Origin: Pedobacter frigidisoli
GTDB lineage: Bacteria > Bacteroidota > Bacteroidia > Sphingobacteriales > Sphingobacteriaceae
DNA length: 64,000 bases
Reading direction: 5' to 3'
Assembly: GCF_004331675.1 (NCBI RefSeq)
Contig: NZ_SJSN01000003.1
Location: 1-64,000 of the forward strand
The notes below the pieces were generated by a model that ran no database searches, was not told where the DNA came from, and worked only from the letters and a program-made list of their open reading frames with translations. Of this stretch, positions 1 to 9,362 are shown in pieces (position 1 is the stretch's first letter; each line of letters starts with the position of its first letter). The translations under genes were made by a program, and so were the position numbers.

Positions 1-636
1 TAAAATATGGGTTCGCTGATCTGGAACCACAACAAATTCTTCGTAGATATCACTCTCACGATCACCAATTATGGTCATCATTGTCGTTTCCGCAATCCGA
101 TCCTTGCTCAGTTCAGCACTCCTGATCCATCGATAGGACTCCTTCTCCTGAATAGGCAACCGGCCATAATTACGCTCCCTTTTATCTTTTTGGTTCCACT
201 GTCTATTATAGATAATTACCGAGGACAGCCCCTGTATAGATGAACTTTCAGCATTTACAACCAGCATCGGATGGCAAAAGAAACCTGGAATGGTTTTATT
301 TCCCGTTGGACCGATGTTTGGATCGAGCTCACCCAGTTTATTCTTGATGCCGCGATAGTTAAATTCTGTAGTATCCTGAATACACAAAACATGTTTGTTA
401 GCATTAGTGGAGGCACTACAAAGACGGTAGCCGCCTTCCAGGATATCATCGTGATCTAGTCGAGTATTTGATAGCATACGGTAAAAAGCAGTTTTTAGGG
501 TATGAGTCTTGGCTAACTGATTGATAACTGCTGTTCCCGAAGATAATAAATCTGATAGACAACTTTCCAATCTGGCAGCAATACGATTATCTGATAAAAA
601 ACCCTTGTAAATACCTGAATAGCAATGATCTAACAT
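1..636 (-). CDS. IS4-family transposase, N-terminal part (cut by window edge)
   Basis: Reading the minus strand from an ATG at 636 gives 212 codons without a stop up to base 1, so the gene continues beyond the window. Two hallmarks of IS4/Tn5-type DDE transposases are visible: IQDTTEF around residue 88 (first catalytic Asp in a DTT motif) and IGDRESDIYEE around residue 192 (second Asp). The catalytic Glu would lie outside the window. The reading frame is intact over the visible part. It would cut and paste its own insertion sequence. The element end should lie between 637 and about 730, but I could not fix the terminal inverted repeat without the other end. Confidence 0.85.
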   Translation of the reverse strand, partial: MLDHCYSGIYKGFLSDNRIAARLESCLSDLLSSGTAVINQLAKTHTLKTAFYRMLSNTRLDHDDILEGGYRLCSASTNANKHVLCIQDTTEFNYRGIKNKLGELDPNIGPTGNKTIPGFFCHPMLVVNAESSSIQGLSSVIIYNRQWNQKDKRERNYGRLPIQEKESYRWIRSAELSKDRIAETTMMTIIGDRESDIYEEFVVVPDQRTHIL

Positions 637-756
637 CACTAAATATACGAAAAATAAACCGTAATTAACTGATAATCAACGCATTAATTAATTATATCTG
701 CTAAATAAATGTGTGTAAAGATTAGCTCTTAAGGAGAGGGGATGAAAGGGTGAGGT

Positions 757-1617
757 TTATTTAATCTGTTTCAATAGATAACTGCCATAACCACTTTTCA
801 CCAATGGTGTAGCAATTGCCCTAAGCTGTTCTGCATCAATGAAGCCCATTCTATAAGCGATCTCTTCAATGCATCCAATTTTTAGGCCCTGGCGTTCTTC
901 GATGATCTGTACAAATTGACCTGCCTGCATCAATGAAGTGAAAGTTCCGGTATCCAACCAAGCCGTGCCACGACTCAGCACCCCAACCTTTAATCGACCT
1001 CTTTCCAAATAAACACGGTTTACATCTGTAATTTCATATTCACCACGAGGTGAAGGTTTAATATTTTTGGCGATTTCTACCACTTCATTATCATAGAAAT
1101 ACAATCCTGGAACCGCATAATCTGATTTAGGATTTTCAGGTTTCTCTTCTATCGAAATCGCTTTTTTATCTGCATCGAATTCCACAACACCATAACGTTC
1201 TGGATCAGATACCTGATAAGCAAATACGACTCCTCCATCAGGATCTGAGCTAGCTTGTAATAATTTTGCCATCCCATCGCCATGAAAGATATTATCGCCC
1301 AATACCAATGCTACCTTATCGGTTCCAATAAAATCTGCACCAATTACGAATGCCTGTGCTAAACCATTTGGCTCGGCCTGTACTGCATAACTAAATTTAC
1401 AACCTAGCGAAGTTCCATCACCTAATAATTTTTCGAAATTAGGAAGATCGTGAGGAGTAGAAATAATCAGGATTTCTTTAATCCCTGCCAGCATTAATGT
1501 TGATAGCGGATAATAGATCATCGGCTTATCGTATACTGGCATCATTTGTTTGCTACAAGCAAGCGTTAATGGATGCAAACGGGTCCCGCTGCCACCAGCT
1601 AAAATTATACCTTTCAT
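757..1617 (-). CDS. rfbA: Glucose-1-phosphate thymidylyltransferase RfbA/RmlA
   Basis: Catalyses glucose-1-phosphate + dTTP to dTDP-glucose, first step of dTDP-L-rhamnose synthesis in the cytoplasm. The N-terminus carries the nucleotidyltransferase signature [11 protein letters not shown] (residues 6-16), followed by KPMIYYPLS (31-39) and the metal/sugar site LGDNIFHG (106-113). The 286-aa length is normal for RmlA. It is the last gene of the minus-strand run rfbB-rfbC-rfbD-rfbA, 56 bases after rfbD, so the four genes are probably co-transcribed. All four enzymes of the pathway are present and intact. Confidence 0.97.
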   Translation of the reverse strand: MKGIILAGGSGTRLHPLTLACSKQMMPVYDKPMIYYPLSTLMLAGIKEILIISTPHDLPNFEKLLGDGTSLGCKFSYAVQAEPNGLAQAFVIGADFIGTDKVALVLGDNIFHGDGMAKLLQASSDPDGGVVFAYQVSDPERYGVVEFDADKKAISIEEKPENPKSDYAVPGLYFYDNEVVEIAKNIKPSPRGEYEITDVNRVYLERGRLKVGVLSRGTAWLDTGTFTSLMQAGQFVQIIEERQGLKIGCIEEIAYRMGFIDAEQLRAIATPLVKSGYGSYLLKQIK

Positions 1618-1673
1618 ATATTGTTTATTTGATTATCATTCAAATTTTTTAATTGTATACACCCAATAAATTT

Positions 1674-2534
1674 CTATTGTGCCTTGATTTTAGAAATACA
1701 TTCTACCAAGCTGTCTCTCCAATAAGGGATGGAAATATTGAAAGTGCTTTTAATCTTTGATTTATCCATTACCGAGAATGCAGGACGAGTAGCTTTAGTA
1801 GGATAAACCGATTCTGGAATAGGATTTACCTTTACCAATGTATCACTAATATCGAAAATTGCCTTGGCAAAATCAAACCATGAAGTTACCCCCTCATTAC
1901 TGAAATGGTATAATCCGTATGCGGTAGATTCTGACTGTATAATATCATAAATCGCATTTGCTAAATCTATGGCATAAGTAGGCGTACCCACCTGATCGGC
2001 AATGATGTTCAGTTCATCTCTTTCAGCACCAAGTTTTAACATCGTTTTAACGAAGTTATTGGCATATTCAGAATATAACCAACTGGTACGAATGATAAAA
2101 TGTTCTTGTAGCAAGGCGATTACTGCCTTTTCTCCATCGAGTTTCGTTTGCCCATATACATTAATGGGCTGAGCGATATCATCTTCCAAAAGCAACTTCA
2201 CTTCATTTCCTTCGAAAACGAAATCGGTAGAAACATGAATCAAGGTTGCACCATTTGCCTTACAGGCAAGGGCGAGGTTAGCTGCCCCGGTTTCATTTAC
2301 GGCCTTGGCCAATTCCACTTCATCTTCTGCCTTATCCACGGCGGTGTAGGCTGCGCAGTTGACCACGAATGCAGGTTGCTCTTTTTCCAATAAGGCACTT
2401 AAACCTTCTTGATTGAGAATGTTGGCATCAGCTTCTGCTGGAAAGATAACCCCATCGATGTTTCTTCTCTCGGCAACCACTTTTAAACATTGGCCCAATT
2501 GTCCACCTGCACCAATTATTAATATTTTACCCAT
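1674..2534 (-). CDS. rfbD: dTDP-4-dehydrorhamnose reductase RfbD/RmlD
   Basis: NAD(P)H-dependent reductase that makes dTDP-L-rhamnose in the last pathway step. It is a short-chain dehydrogenase: the Rossmann glycine motif GAGGQLG is at residues 8-14, VSTDFVF at about 101-107, and the catalytic YxxxK is Y127-K131 (YGQTK). Length 286 aa is typical. The start overlaps the end of rfbC by 8 bases, which suggests translational coupling. Confidence 0.96.
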   Translation of the reverse strand: MGKILIIGAGGQLGQCLKVVAERRNIDGVIFPAEADANILNQEGLSALLEKEQPAFVVNCAAYTAVDKAEDEVELAKAVNETGAANLALACKANGATLIHVSTDFVFEGNEVKLLLEDDIAQPINVYGQTKLDGEKAVIALLQEHFIIRTSWLYSEYANNFVKTMLKLGAERDELNIIADQVGTPTYAIDLANAIYDIIQSESTAYGLYHFSNEGVTSWFDFAKAIFDISDTLVKVNPIPESVYPTKATRPAFSVMDKSKIKSTFNISIPYWRDSLVECISKIKAQ

Positions 2535-3075
2535 GTTGTAATGCTGCGAAAGGTTTTAGGATGAGGTCTTTGTCGGAAACAGATTGTTTATCTTGCGGAA
2601 TCAACCAATCGATATTCAAATCACGGTCATTATAAATGACACCAGTTTCTGAGGCTTTATTAAAGAAGTTATCGCATTTATATAGGAATTCTGCAGTTTC
2701 ACTTAATACGGAAAAGCCGTGTACGAAGCCACGAGGGATGTACAATTGAAGTTTATTCTCTGCACTTAAACGAACAGCTACATGTTTTCCATAGGTTGGT
2801 GAACCTGGTCTAACATCAACCGCTACATCCAATACCTCGCCTTTGGTTACCCGTACCAATTTGGCTTGCGTAAAGGCACCGGTTTGGGCGTGGAGCCCCC
2901 TGATGACACCATAAGAGGAATAGGATTGATTATCTTGAACGAATTCGCCTGATAAACCTGTTTTTTCCTCAAAAGTGGCTTTATTGAAACTTTCGAAGAA
3001 ATATCCCCTTGGGTCTTCAAAAACCCTAGGTTTGATGATGATACAGTCTTTTAAGCCTGTTTGTTCGATCTCCAT
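2527..3075 (-). CDS. rfbC: dTDP-4-dehydrorhamnose 3,5-epimerase RfbC/RmlC
   Basis: Cupin-fold epimerase acting at C3 and C5 of dTDP-4-keto-6-deoxyglucose. The catalytic His lies in IRGLHAQ (H62), where most homologues read RGLHYQ; the Tyr-to-Ala-type change next to the His is a mild oddity. DPRGYFFESF near residue 21 and the C-terminal YKCDNFFNK segment also fit the family. Length 182 aa is normal. It overlaps rfbB by one base and rfbD by eight. Confidence 0.95.
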   Translation of the reverse strand: MEIEQTGLKDCIIIKPRVFEDPRGYFFESFNKATFEEKTGLSGEFVQDNQSYSSYGVIRGLHAQTGAFTQAKLVRVTKGEVLDVAVDVRPGSPTYGKHVAVRLSAENKLQLYIPRGFVHGFSVLSETAEFLYKCDNFFNKASETGVIYNDRDLNIDWLIPQDKQSVSDKDLILKPFAALQHG

Positions 3076-4127
3076 TATTTATTGCTGTATTGTTGATCGT
3101 AATAAGATTGATAATTACCAGAGGTGACATTATTTAACCAATCTTCATTTTGCAGGTACCAATCTACAGTTTTCGCCAAACCTTCTTCAAATTGCAAACT
3201 TGGCACCCAATCCAATTGGTTTTGCAGCTTGCTTGAATCGATGGCATAACGTAAGTCATGACCAGCACGATCTGTTACATAAGTGATTAGCTTAGCTGAT
3301 TCACCTGCCTCACGCCCTAATTTCTGGTCCATGATATTACAAAGCAAATTGATCAGGTCGATATTTTTCCATTCGTTATGACCGCCAATATTATAAGTAT
3401 CTCCGGTTTTGGAATTATGAAAGATTACATCAATGGCACGGGCATGATCTTCTACCCAAAGCCAATCGCGAACATTCTCACCCTTACCATAAACTGGAAC
3501 AGGTTTATTATTCTTGATGTTATTAATGGCTAATGGAATCAATTTCTCAGGAAAATGATGTGAGCCGTAGTTGTTTGAACAGTTTGATATTACACAGTCC
3601 ATGCCATAAGTATCATGATAAGCCCTTACAAAATGATCAGAGCTTGCCTTAGAAGCTGAATATGGGCTATGTGGATCATAAGCAGTGGTTTCCGTAAACA
3701 TGCCCTCTTCACCCAACGCGCCATAAACCTCGTCGGTACTGACATGATAAAAACGTTTTTTATCATAATCGCCTTTCCAATATTCACGAGCGGCATTTAA
3801 TAAATTTACTGTACCGATCACATTAGTGATTACGAAAGCAGTAGGGTCTGAAATAGAACGATCTACATGGCTTTCGGCAGCGAGGTGAACTACGGCATCG
3901 AAATTCTCCGTCTTGAAAAGCTCAAACATGGCTTCCGCATCTGTAATGTCTTCCTTTACAAAACGATAATTGGGTTTATTTTCGATATCAGTTAAGTTAG
4001 CCAAGTTACCAGCATAAGTTAACTTATCAAGATTTACGATTTCGTATTGTGGGTAGTTGTTTACAAAACGACGTACAACGTGTGAGCCAATAAAGCCCGC
4101 ACCACCTGTTATGAGAATTTTTTTCAC
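3075..4127 (-). CDS. rfbB: dTDP-glucose 4,6-dehydratase RfbB/RmlB
   Basis: Converts dTDP-glucose to dTDP-4-keto-6-deoxyglucose using bound NAD+. Extended SDR protein: GGAGFIGSH at residues 8-16, the catalytic Thr-Asp-Glu in HVSTDEVYG (T131, D132, E133) and YxxxK at Y156-K160 (YSASK). Length 350 aa is typical. First gene of the rhamnose operon; the promoter should lie upstream of 4127, but I found no clear TAnnTTTG box there. Confidence 0.97.
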   Translation of the reverse strand: MKKILITGGAGFIGSHVVRRFVNNYPQYEIVNLDKLTYAGNLANLTDIENKPNYRFVKEDITDAEAMFELFKTENFDAVVHLAAESHVDRSISDPTAFVITNVIGTVNLLNAAREYWKGDYDKKRFYHVSTDEVYGALGEEGMFTETTAYDPHSPYSASKASSDHFVRAYHDTYGMDCVISNCSNNYGSHHFPEKLIPLAINNIKNNKPVPVYGKGENVRDWLWVEDHARAIDVIFHNSKTGDTYNIGGHNEWKNIDLINLLCNIMDQKLGREAGESAKLITYVTDRAGHDLRYAIDSSKLQNQLDWVPSLQFEEGLAKTVDWYLQNEDWLNNVTSGNYQSYYDQQYSNK

Positions 4128-4895
4128 AGTTTATTAAATGATTTTCAATTGGCTAAAATAACACACATATTACAATTTACCAATGTTTTTTAATGAAATG
4201 GCTAAAAAAGGCTATACCCAACCAATTATTTAATACGATTGAATACTAATGGGCAGATCAAAGAAGCGGAAAAGTAGATGAATATGAACTTGTATACAAA
4301 TTAATAAAAGCTAAGAAATGCCAGATTACGTTGTACAATACTTTACACCTAGCTTTGCTTTTCAGTTATTGATTTCTGCGAGTTGAAGATCATCGAGGGA
4401 TAGAGATTGAGTAACCCACATAACCTACATTGGGTGAGCATACCTTTTAATTGGCAGATAATTTGTTAAACGTTTAGCGAGCCACTAACCATGGGTTTAG
4501 CTTCAATAGTCATTGGATGAATACTGCAACATACCTATACTCATCTGATGATTTTCATTAAACAGTAGATATACTCTATTATCGACTATTCCCTAAACAA
4601 AATATTTATGTGTACCTGAGATCATGTTTCACGAGTACTTATTAGACATTGATGAATTACATTCAAATCAATATACCTCGCTTAGTTTATTAAAAATACT
4701 TTAATGATTCCCTGGGGACAACACTGAACTGCTCCTTTTCATCTGAAAAATCCACAGCGATAATGAAAGTGAATTAGATCTTCATCTGGTAAAAATTAAA
4801 TTCACTACAGAAGAGCATTCGCACTAAAGGGAATATATTAGATACCTAAGTTTTCCAATTTCGTTTCCGATCAGCGTACTTTATCAGTGAACAAC
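4128..4895. other. Gene-poor stretch between rfb operon and mobilization remnant
   Basis: About 770 bases with no open frame that resembles a protein and no recognised RNA or clear terminator. It separates the rhamnose operon from the degenerate mobilization genes and may contain the junction of the integrated element, but I could not see an attachment-site repeat. Confidence 0.4.
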
Positions 4896-5076
4896 TTAAT
4901 TGAATAATTTGTGGCTAAGAAGCATTTCACTCGGCTTAACGGCTAGAACACTGACCATATCCCATAATAGCTCAACTTTCAGCTTAAGCACAAATTTATC
5001 ATTACCATTAAACACGAGGACAAAATTGTCAACTAAATCAATTACAAAATTATTATAATGAAAGGATCTGCAGTTA

Positions 5077-6137
5077 TCATCGACCTCTCTTTCTAATTTC
5101 TTTTTCAGTACCAGGCGCTTGACCTTTTGATCTATATTGGTCATATTGATCCTGGAAGGTTCGCTCATCATAGAATATTACCCTATCCCCAAGTATCAAC
5201 CCCTCTGGATTTTCTAAAGGTTTGACCATCCTCCCGAAGTCAACTATCTCTTTCCCATCATGTACCCTTTTGGTACCGTGATTGATTAGTGTGAACCCGG
5301 TGACATCCTTACCGGAACTGTGATAAACGATATCTAAATTTCCCATCGTCGATAGTAGACTACCGAGATCGGATTTAAATTTTTTCTTAAGTAAAGATGC
5401 CAGAAAGAAGGATGACGAAACGGTTTGCCGGATACAATCCGTAAAGCCGCCTCAAAAACTTGTTGGAGTGCTGAAGTAGCCTCCACGAGGGGATGATACA
5501 TTTTTATGCAATCATTAATTATATTGAGATCTATTGAGTGAAGTGTCCTGTTATGCTTCACTATATGCAACGCAGAATCTTTGATGTAACCAGAATAGCC
5601 CATGTTCTTTAAAAGAATTTTAAACTGATCCAAGCTTGTAAAACCGTAAGTAAGTGCGTTATTGGCATCTACCTTAGCCTGTGCAACCGGATCAAAACCG
5701 ATGAGTTCATGTAGTGTCACAGAGCCCCTAAATTTTTCATAACTTGATGGTACCGACTTTCTATCCTTACAAACTCTCACAGAAATGATATGGACATGGT
5801 TGTTCGGGTTGTCATTATGAAAATAAATCAGATAAGGATTATCGGCGTATCCCATTTTTTTTAACCAAAGATGGGCTATATCAGTCAGCTCATGTTTACT
5901 GAGGGAAGTTCCCTTAGCCATAATGCTTACATGTAGCTGCTTATTTCTGACCTTTGGATTAAGTGTTCCGATCATTTGCAGATAGGACTTGAAATCTGCA
6001 GCCCTGGGTTTTTCTAAGACGGATAGGCTCTGAAAGTTTATGACAGACATGAGCTCAGCCTTGCCCGAAGCTACTTTATCGGCATTATACTTTACAGCCG
6101 GAAACCTGCTATTGGATGAAAGAAACTGGACGATCAT
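5077..6137 (-). pseudogene. Relaxase/mobilization nuclease (MobB-type), frameshifted
   Basis: The first 267-aa frame (6137 to 5334) is a Bacteroidota relaxase of the Pfam Relaxase type: the HUH-like metal site is in HNDNPNNHVHII near residue 107, after a Tyr-containing N-terminus. The frame then ends in a non-homologous tail. The adjacent frame continues the expected C-terminal part: ASLLKKKFKSDLGSLLS runs directly into MGNLDIVYHSSGKD and FTLINHGTKRVHDG, ending at 5077. Joining the two frames needs a one-base correction near 5395-5405. A relaxase nicks oriT and leads the strand during conjugative mobilization; this copy is probably inactive. Confidence 0.75.
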
Positions 6138-6170
6138 TGTTTTTACAGCCTGATAAATAAATATTAGATA

Positions 6171-6561
6171 TTAATTATGCTCCATTAGCTTGATCAGCTT
6201 TTTCATGCATTTCCCAATATTGCTTTGGCATTCAATACATTTCATCACCAGTTTTATTAATTCATCCAACTGGTATGGGTTAGCAGTGATTATAAAAGGC
6301 TTTAGGATGAATTCTCGTATGGAACGTGTTGAGGGCACTTGATTCAATTGCAATTCTGTCCAGCCATTCTATTAACTGTGCTGAATCGATGATAAGATGC
6401 GCCCTCCTGTCAAATAATATCCGTCGGAGATATTCAGACATCGTAACGCCTAACTTGGTGATATCTGTTTTTATTTCTCTATGTTCTTCATCGGTGAGGC
6501 AGCAGATTGCTTTTCGGTTACGCAGTTCATTCCCTTTATATGATTTTTTCATAGGACCCAT
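6171..6561 (-). pseudogene. MobC-like mobilization accessory protein, frameshifted
   Basis: The upstream frame (6561 to 6280) has a basic N-terminus and a ribbon-helix-helix-like segment, DEEHREIKTDITKLGVTMSEYLRRILFD, as in MobC proteins that help the relaxase at oriT. It then runs into an unrelated tail. The overlapping frame 6353 to 6171 supplies a C-terminus of the usual type (DELIKLVMKCIECQSNIGK, then a KKLIKLM end). The best explanation is a frameshift between 6280 and 6353. The order mobC then relaxase on one strand is the normal arrangement, and both genes are broken. Confidence 0.65.
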
Positions 6562-7020
6562 CTTTTTTTAATGCCTACAAACTATAAAGAAGAAAAACTT
6601 AGAGCAAATTATGGACTAAATTGTGCTAAAATAAGCCATAACTTAGCCGATTTTGAGCTACTGGAGTAGCACTTGATAAGCAAAAGGAGTTTTCGCATTG
6701 ATTCACCCAGATAACAACTTTTCGAAAAAGAAAAAAAGTAAAAATAAATCGTGATCCTCCGCTGATTTTTGGGAATTTTCATGAAAGGAAAAAATTGTAA
6801 ATCTGACAGCAGCCCACTATAGAATGGAGTTAGTCGCACCCGTTGCATTACTGCTAATCGTCTGGTATTGTTAATCTAGAAGATCCCGGAAGATCCTAAT
6901 GATAGATCCTAAGTTTTCGAAAACCATAAAACAGATAGAATATTTAGCATAAAGAAAACTAAAGCGACCAGCAATTAATCAGCAGCATGGTAAGCCTTTA
7001 CAGTAACTTACTATAGCCAT
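6562..7020. other. Noncoding stretch upstream of mobC, possible oriT remnant
   Basis: No convincing gene. It holds three direct copies of AGATCC at 6881, 6891 and 6904 and a perfect 12-base palindrome GTTTTCGAAAAC at 6913-6924. Iterated short repeats next to a palindrome upstream of mobC are what an origin of transfer could look like, but no nick site could be identified. Confidence 0.3.
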
Positions 7021-7596
7021 TTAAATCGACATTGCAGCCACGGAACTTTCCAACTCTCTATACCATTCTTCTCCATATTTGCGGATCAGTGGCCCTTTTA
7101 AAAAGCTATATATTGGAACCTTAAGCTCCCTTCCGAAAGTACAGGCATCGTGGCAAATATGCCATCGGTCGTAATTTAAGACTTCAAATTCTGGATATTT
7201 GGTAATTCTAATAGGATATAAATGGCAAGAGATGGGTTTTTGCCAATCTACAATACCTTGTTCGTAAGCCTTTTCGATAGCGCATTTAGTAATGCCGCCC
7301 TCGAATAAGACATAAGCACATTCCTTATTTTTATCCACGCAGGGAGTAGTCAAGTCGCCGTCTTCATCCACTACATAAACACCTTGGTCTTCAATTGCTT
7401 TGATGCCCTTTTCATTTAACAAATGTTTTATTTTTGGATAAATCTCTTCCAGCACAGCTTTCTCATCATTATCCAATGGTGCACCAGAATCACCCTCCAC
7501 ACAACAGATCCCCTTGCACTTACTTAAATTACAAACGAAGTTCTCCTTTAATACATCTTCGTGCACCAGCACTTGTTCTACTTCTATCATCATCAT
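7021..7596 (-). CDS. DUF3109 family (YkgJ-like) Cys-rich protein
   Basis: 191-aa cytosolic protein with many Cys residues: CNLSKCKGICC near residue 22, TPCVDKNKEC near 84, and CHLYPIRITKYP, ICHDAC further on. This pattern is that of the DUF3109/YkgJ group, thought to bind a metal or Fe-S cluster; the function is not established. It is coupled to the upstream DUF3108 gene by an ATGA overlap of start and stop. Three ATG codons occur in a row at the start (7596, 7593, 7590). Confidence 0.85.
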   Translation of the reverse strand: MMMIEVEQVLVHEDVLKENFVCNLSKCKGICCVEGDSGAPLDNDEKAVLEEIYPKIKHLLNEKGIKAIEDQGVYVVDEDGDLTTPCVDKNKECAYVLFEGGITKCAIEKAYEQGIVDWQKPISCHLYPIRITKYPEFEVLNYDRWHICHDACTFGRELKVPIYSFLKGPLIRKYGEEWYRELESSVAAMSI

Positions 7597-8366
7597 TCTT
7601 TTGCTAAGGCATATTTTAGTCCGGCAGCTGATTTTAATTCCATGGTTACTGCACCTACCAGAATCTCTACCTGCGCTTTAACAGGAACACGATTGCCATC
7701 ATCGGTTACCCAAAGATACAACCTACTATCCTTTTTAAAAATCCGCCCAGGTTTAATCGAAGGACTGAATTTTAGGCAACGAATATTACCCAATTTATTT
7801 TTCACGGTTTCCTTACCCACGTATTCTACTTCCAAGGCTGATATTTCATCACCCAGGAAATAATTTAATTTAAACTTATCGCCTATTTTAATTTTACTAA
7901 TATCCAAGCTTCTTGCAAAGTAATATGCAGAAACCAAATCAAAGGTTTGGGTGGTTGGCGTGGTGAATGTTCCCCTGTTCGAGACTACTTTTTTAGCATC
8001 TTGTGTAAATCTCGCCTTATCTTGACGCTTATAGCTCGCTTCTCGGATGTTCTCTTGGTAGAAATAAGGCAGCAGATCTGTTTTATCTATGTATGAATCG
8101 TAGTGATCCCTAATTTTATAGAATACATCAAAAGTACCCGAGGTTTGGGCATCGACAGTTAGTTTCCAGATGGGCCTATTATCAAATTTAAGGTCAGAAT
8201 TACTTACCTTAATCGTAGCCTCCGCAGCGGTGATGAAACCATACCTCAACTTATATTGCAGCACCTCCCCTTGTTGAAATACAGGATCCTTTTTTAATGG
8301 CAGCTCTTGGGCCATGGTTGATCGGCCAATAACGATACCCATCAACATTAAAAATATATGTTTCAT
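7593..8366 (-). CDS. DUF3108 domain protein, exported
   Basis: I chose the ATG at 8366 because it begins directly with a signal peptide (MKHIFLMLMGIVIGRSTMAQ); an upstream in-frame TTG at 8420 would only add a Thr/Lys/His-rich low-complexity leader. The body has the DUF3108 pattern of a periplasmic beta protein (FQQGEVLQYKLRYGFITAAEA near the start, then VFYKIRDHYDSYID). Function in the envelope is unknown. Its stop overlaps the start of the DUF3109 gene by four bases. The 5' region contains repeated TGTTTTG/TTTGTG-like steps. Confidence 0.85.
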   Translation of the reverse strand: MKHIFLMLMGIVIGRSTMAQELPLKKDPVFQQGEVLQYKLRYGFITAAEATIKVSNSDLKFDNRPIWKLTVDAQTSGTFDVFYKIRDHYDSYIDKTDLLPYFYQENIREASYKRQDKARFTQDAKKVVSNRGTFTTPTTQTFDLVSAYYFARSLDISKIKIGDKFKLNYFLGDEISALEVEYVGKETVKNKLGNIRCLKFSPSIKPGRIFKKDSRLYLWVTDDGNRVPVKAQVEILVGAVTMELKSAAGLKYALAKE

Positions 8367-8781
8367 TTGCTTGTGTGTTTTGTTTGTGTGTTTTGTTTGT
8401 GTGAGACTACAACGACCCAATAACGTTTAATCTGTTGTAATCATTTTGAAATATATACAAAAAGCAAACCAAATGTATAAACATAGATTACATAATTAAT
8501 TTGTAACCATTTATTTTATGTGTTGAATATCTTTATTATTGATTACCCATCTAGCTAAGCCCACGTAGCAAATCTCCGTTGTATTTCAATTCGCCTAACA
8601 TCTCGCCTCATCAATTCGGTTAATAGCTCCCTCTCTTTTAGGAGAGGGCGGAGGTGAGGTTTTTCAGTCGGTGTTTTTTGTGTTTTCACACTTTTATATT
8701 TTTTTAATCGTGTTCAAGCTAACTTCGTTGGTCTTTTTGACATCAAAAGAAAAAAGCCTGTCTGGCCAAGAGTCCAAATTC
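8367..8781. other. Intergenic region with a REP-like hairpin
   Basis: 415 bases without a gene. It contains the REP-like element annotated separately (8629-8660) and otherwise AT-rich sequence in which I see nothing specific. Confidence 0.5.
8629..8660. repeat. REP-like hairpin element (CCCTCTC/GAGAGGG family)
   Basis: Inverted arms CCCTCTC (8629-8635) and GAGAGGG (8642-8648) followed by the tail GGAGGTGAGG and a T run. The same architecture recurs at 57620-57655, in decayed form near 731-755, and inside the tandem array at 56.7-57.5 kb. Confidence 0.6.
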
Positions 8782-9300
8782 CTATAAATCTTTCCTCTTA
8801 TAAACCGGAACAGTAGAACATGGTTCACCAAACATGATGCTTTTCACTACAGGCGTTAAAAGATTCGTAATTTCTACATAAGCTGAAACAGGAACATCGA
8901 TATCGCCACAGCCTTTCACTACCACACGTTCATTGGCATAAACCTGTGGATCAATTTTGCTAAGCGCCTTGGTAGCCAGAACAGCTTCCAAAGTATCTAA
9001 ACCACCAAAAACCACTTCATTGGCATAAGATTTCATTTTGTTAGCCAAAAGCATATATGCCCAGGTGGGTACAATCGCATCAGCCGAACAAATGATAGCC
9101 ACATTTTGATCTTGGTATTGTGCCCAATCGTGTGTTTTAATAAACTCCCTAAAGTCTTTCTCCCTAAGCATTAAGCCATGAAAAAGATTTTCCTTAATAT
9201 CATAAACCACCCTTTCACCCTGATGATAATAATCTTCGAGATTTAAGGTGATTAAACCGCTATTAGCTACTTTGTTGATAATGTTTTCTTGGATCTCCAT
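8782..9300 (-). CDS. DUF2480 family protein
   Basis: 172-aa soluble protein of a family found in Bacteroidota (recognised from NSGLITLNLEDYYHQGERVVYDI near the N-terminus and SADAIVPTWAYMLLANKM in the middle). No known activity. No signal peptide or membrane segment. It lies downstream of the PpiD-like gene but is separated from it by an intrinsic terminator, so it likely has its own promoter or depends on read-through. Confidence 0.85.
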   Translation of the reverse strand: MEIQENIINKVANSGLITLNLEDYYHQGERVVYDIKENLFHGLMLREKDFREFIKTHDWAQYQDQNVAIICSADAIVPTWAYMLLANKMKSYANEVVFGGLDTLEAVLATKALSKIDPQVYANERVVVKGCGDIDVPVSAYVEITNLLTPVVKSIMFGEPCSTVPVYKRKDL

Positions 9301-9316
9301 GGCCTATAAATAAAAA

Positions 9317-9341
9317 AACCGTTCCGATAATCGGAACGGTT
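9317..9341 (-). terminator. Intrinsic terminator of the PpiD-like gene
   Basis: Perfect 11-bp stem (AACCGTTCCGA / TCGGAACGGTT) with a 3-base loop; on the minus strand it is followed by a run of seven T. It sits 22 bases after the stop of the PpiD-like gene. Confidence 0.9.
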
Positions 9342-9362
9342 ACAAAATTACGTATTTTCTAA

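Noticed and set aside
255..459. Short frames on both strands near the left edge
   Set aside because: They are shadows of the IS4 transposase frame, which is open through the whole stretch and carries DTT and DRExD motifs.
839..847. Match of the guide complement (ATGAAGCCC) within rfbA
   Set aside because: Only nine bases match and the flanks differ; expected by chance and inside a coding region.
4896..5171. 91-aa frame after the relaxase remnant
   Set aside because: Overlaps the relaxase C-terminal frame by 95 bases and shows no family pattern; probably chance.
6609..6848. 79-aa frame upstream of mobC
   Set aside because: Composition (Phe/Ser/Tyr-rich) and lack of motif suggest chance in AT-rich DNA.
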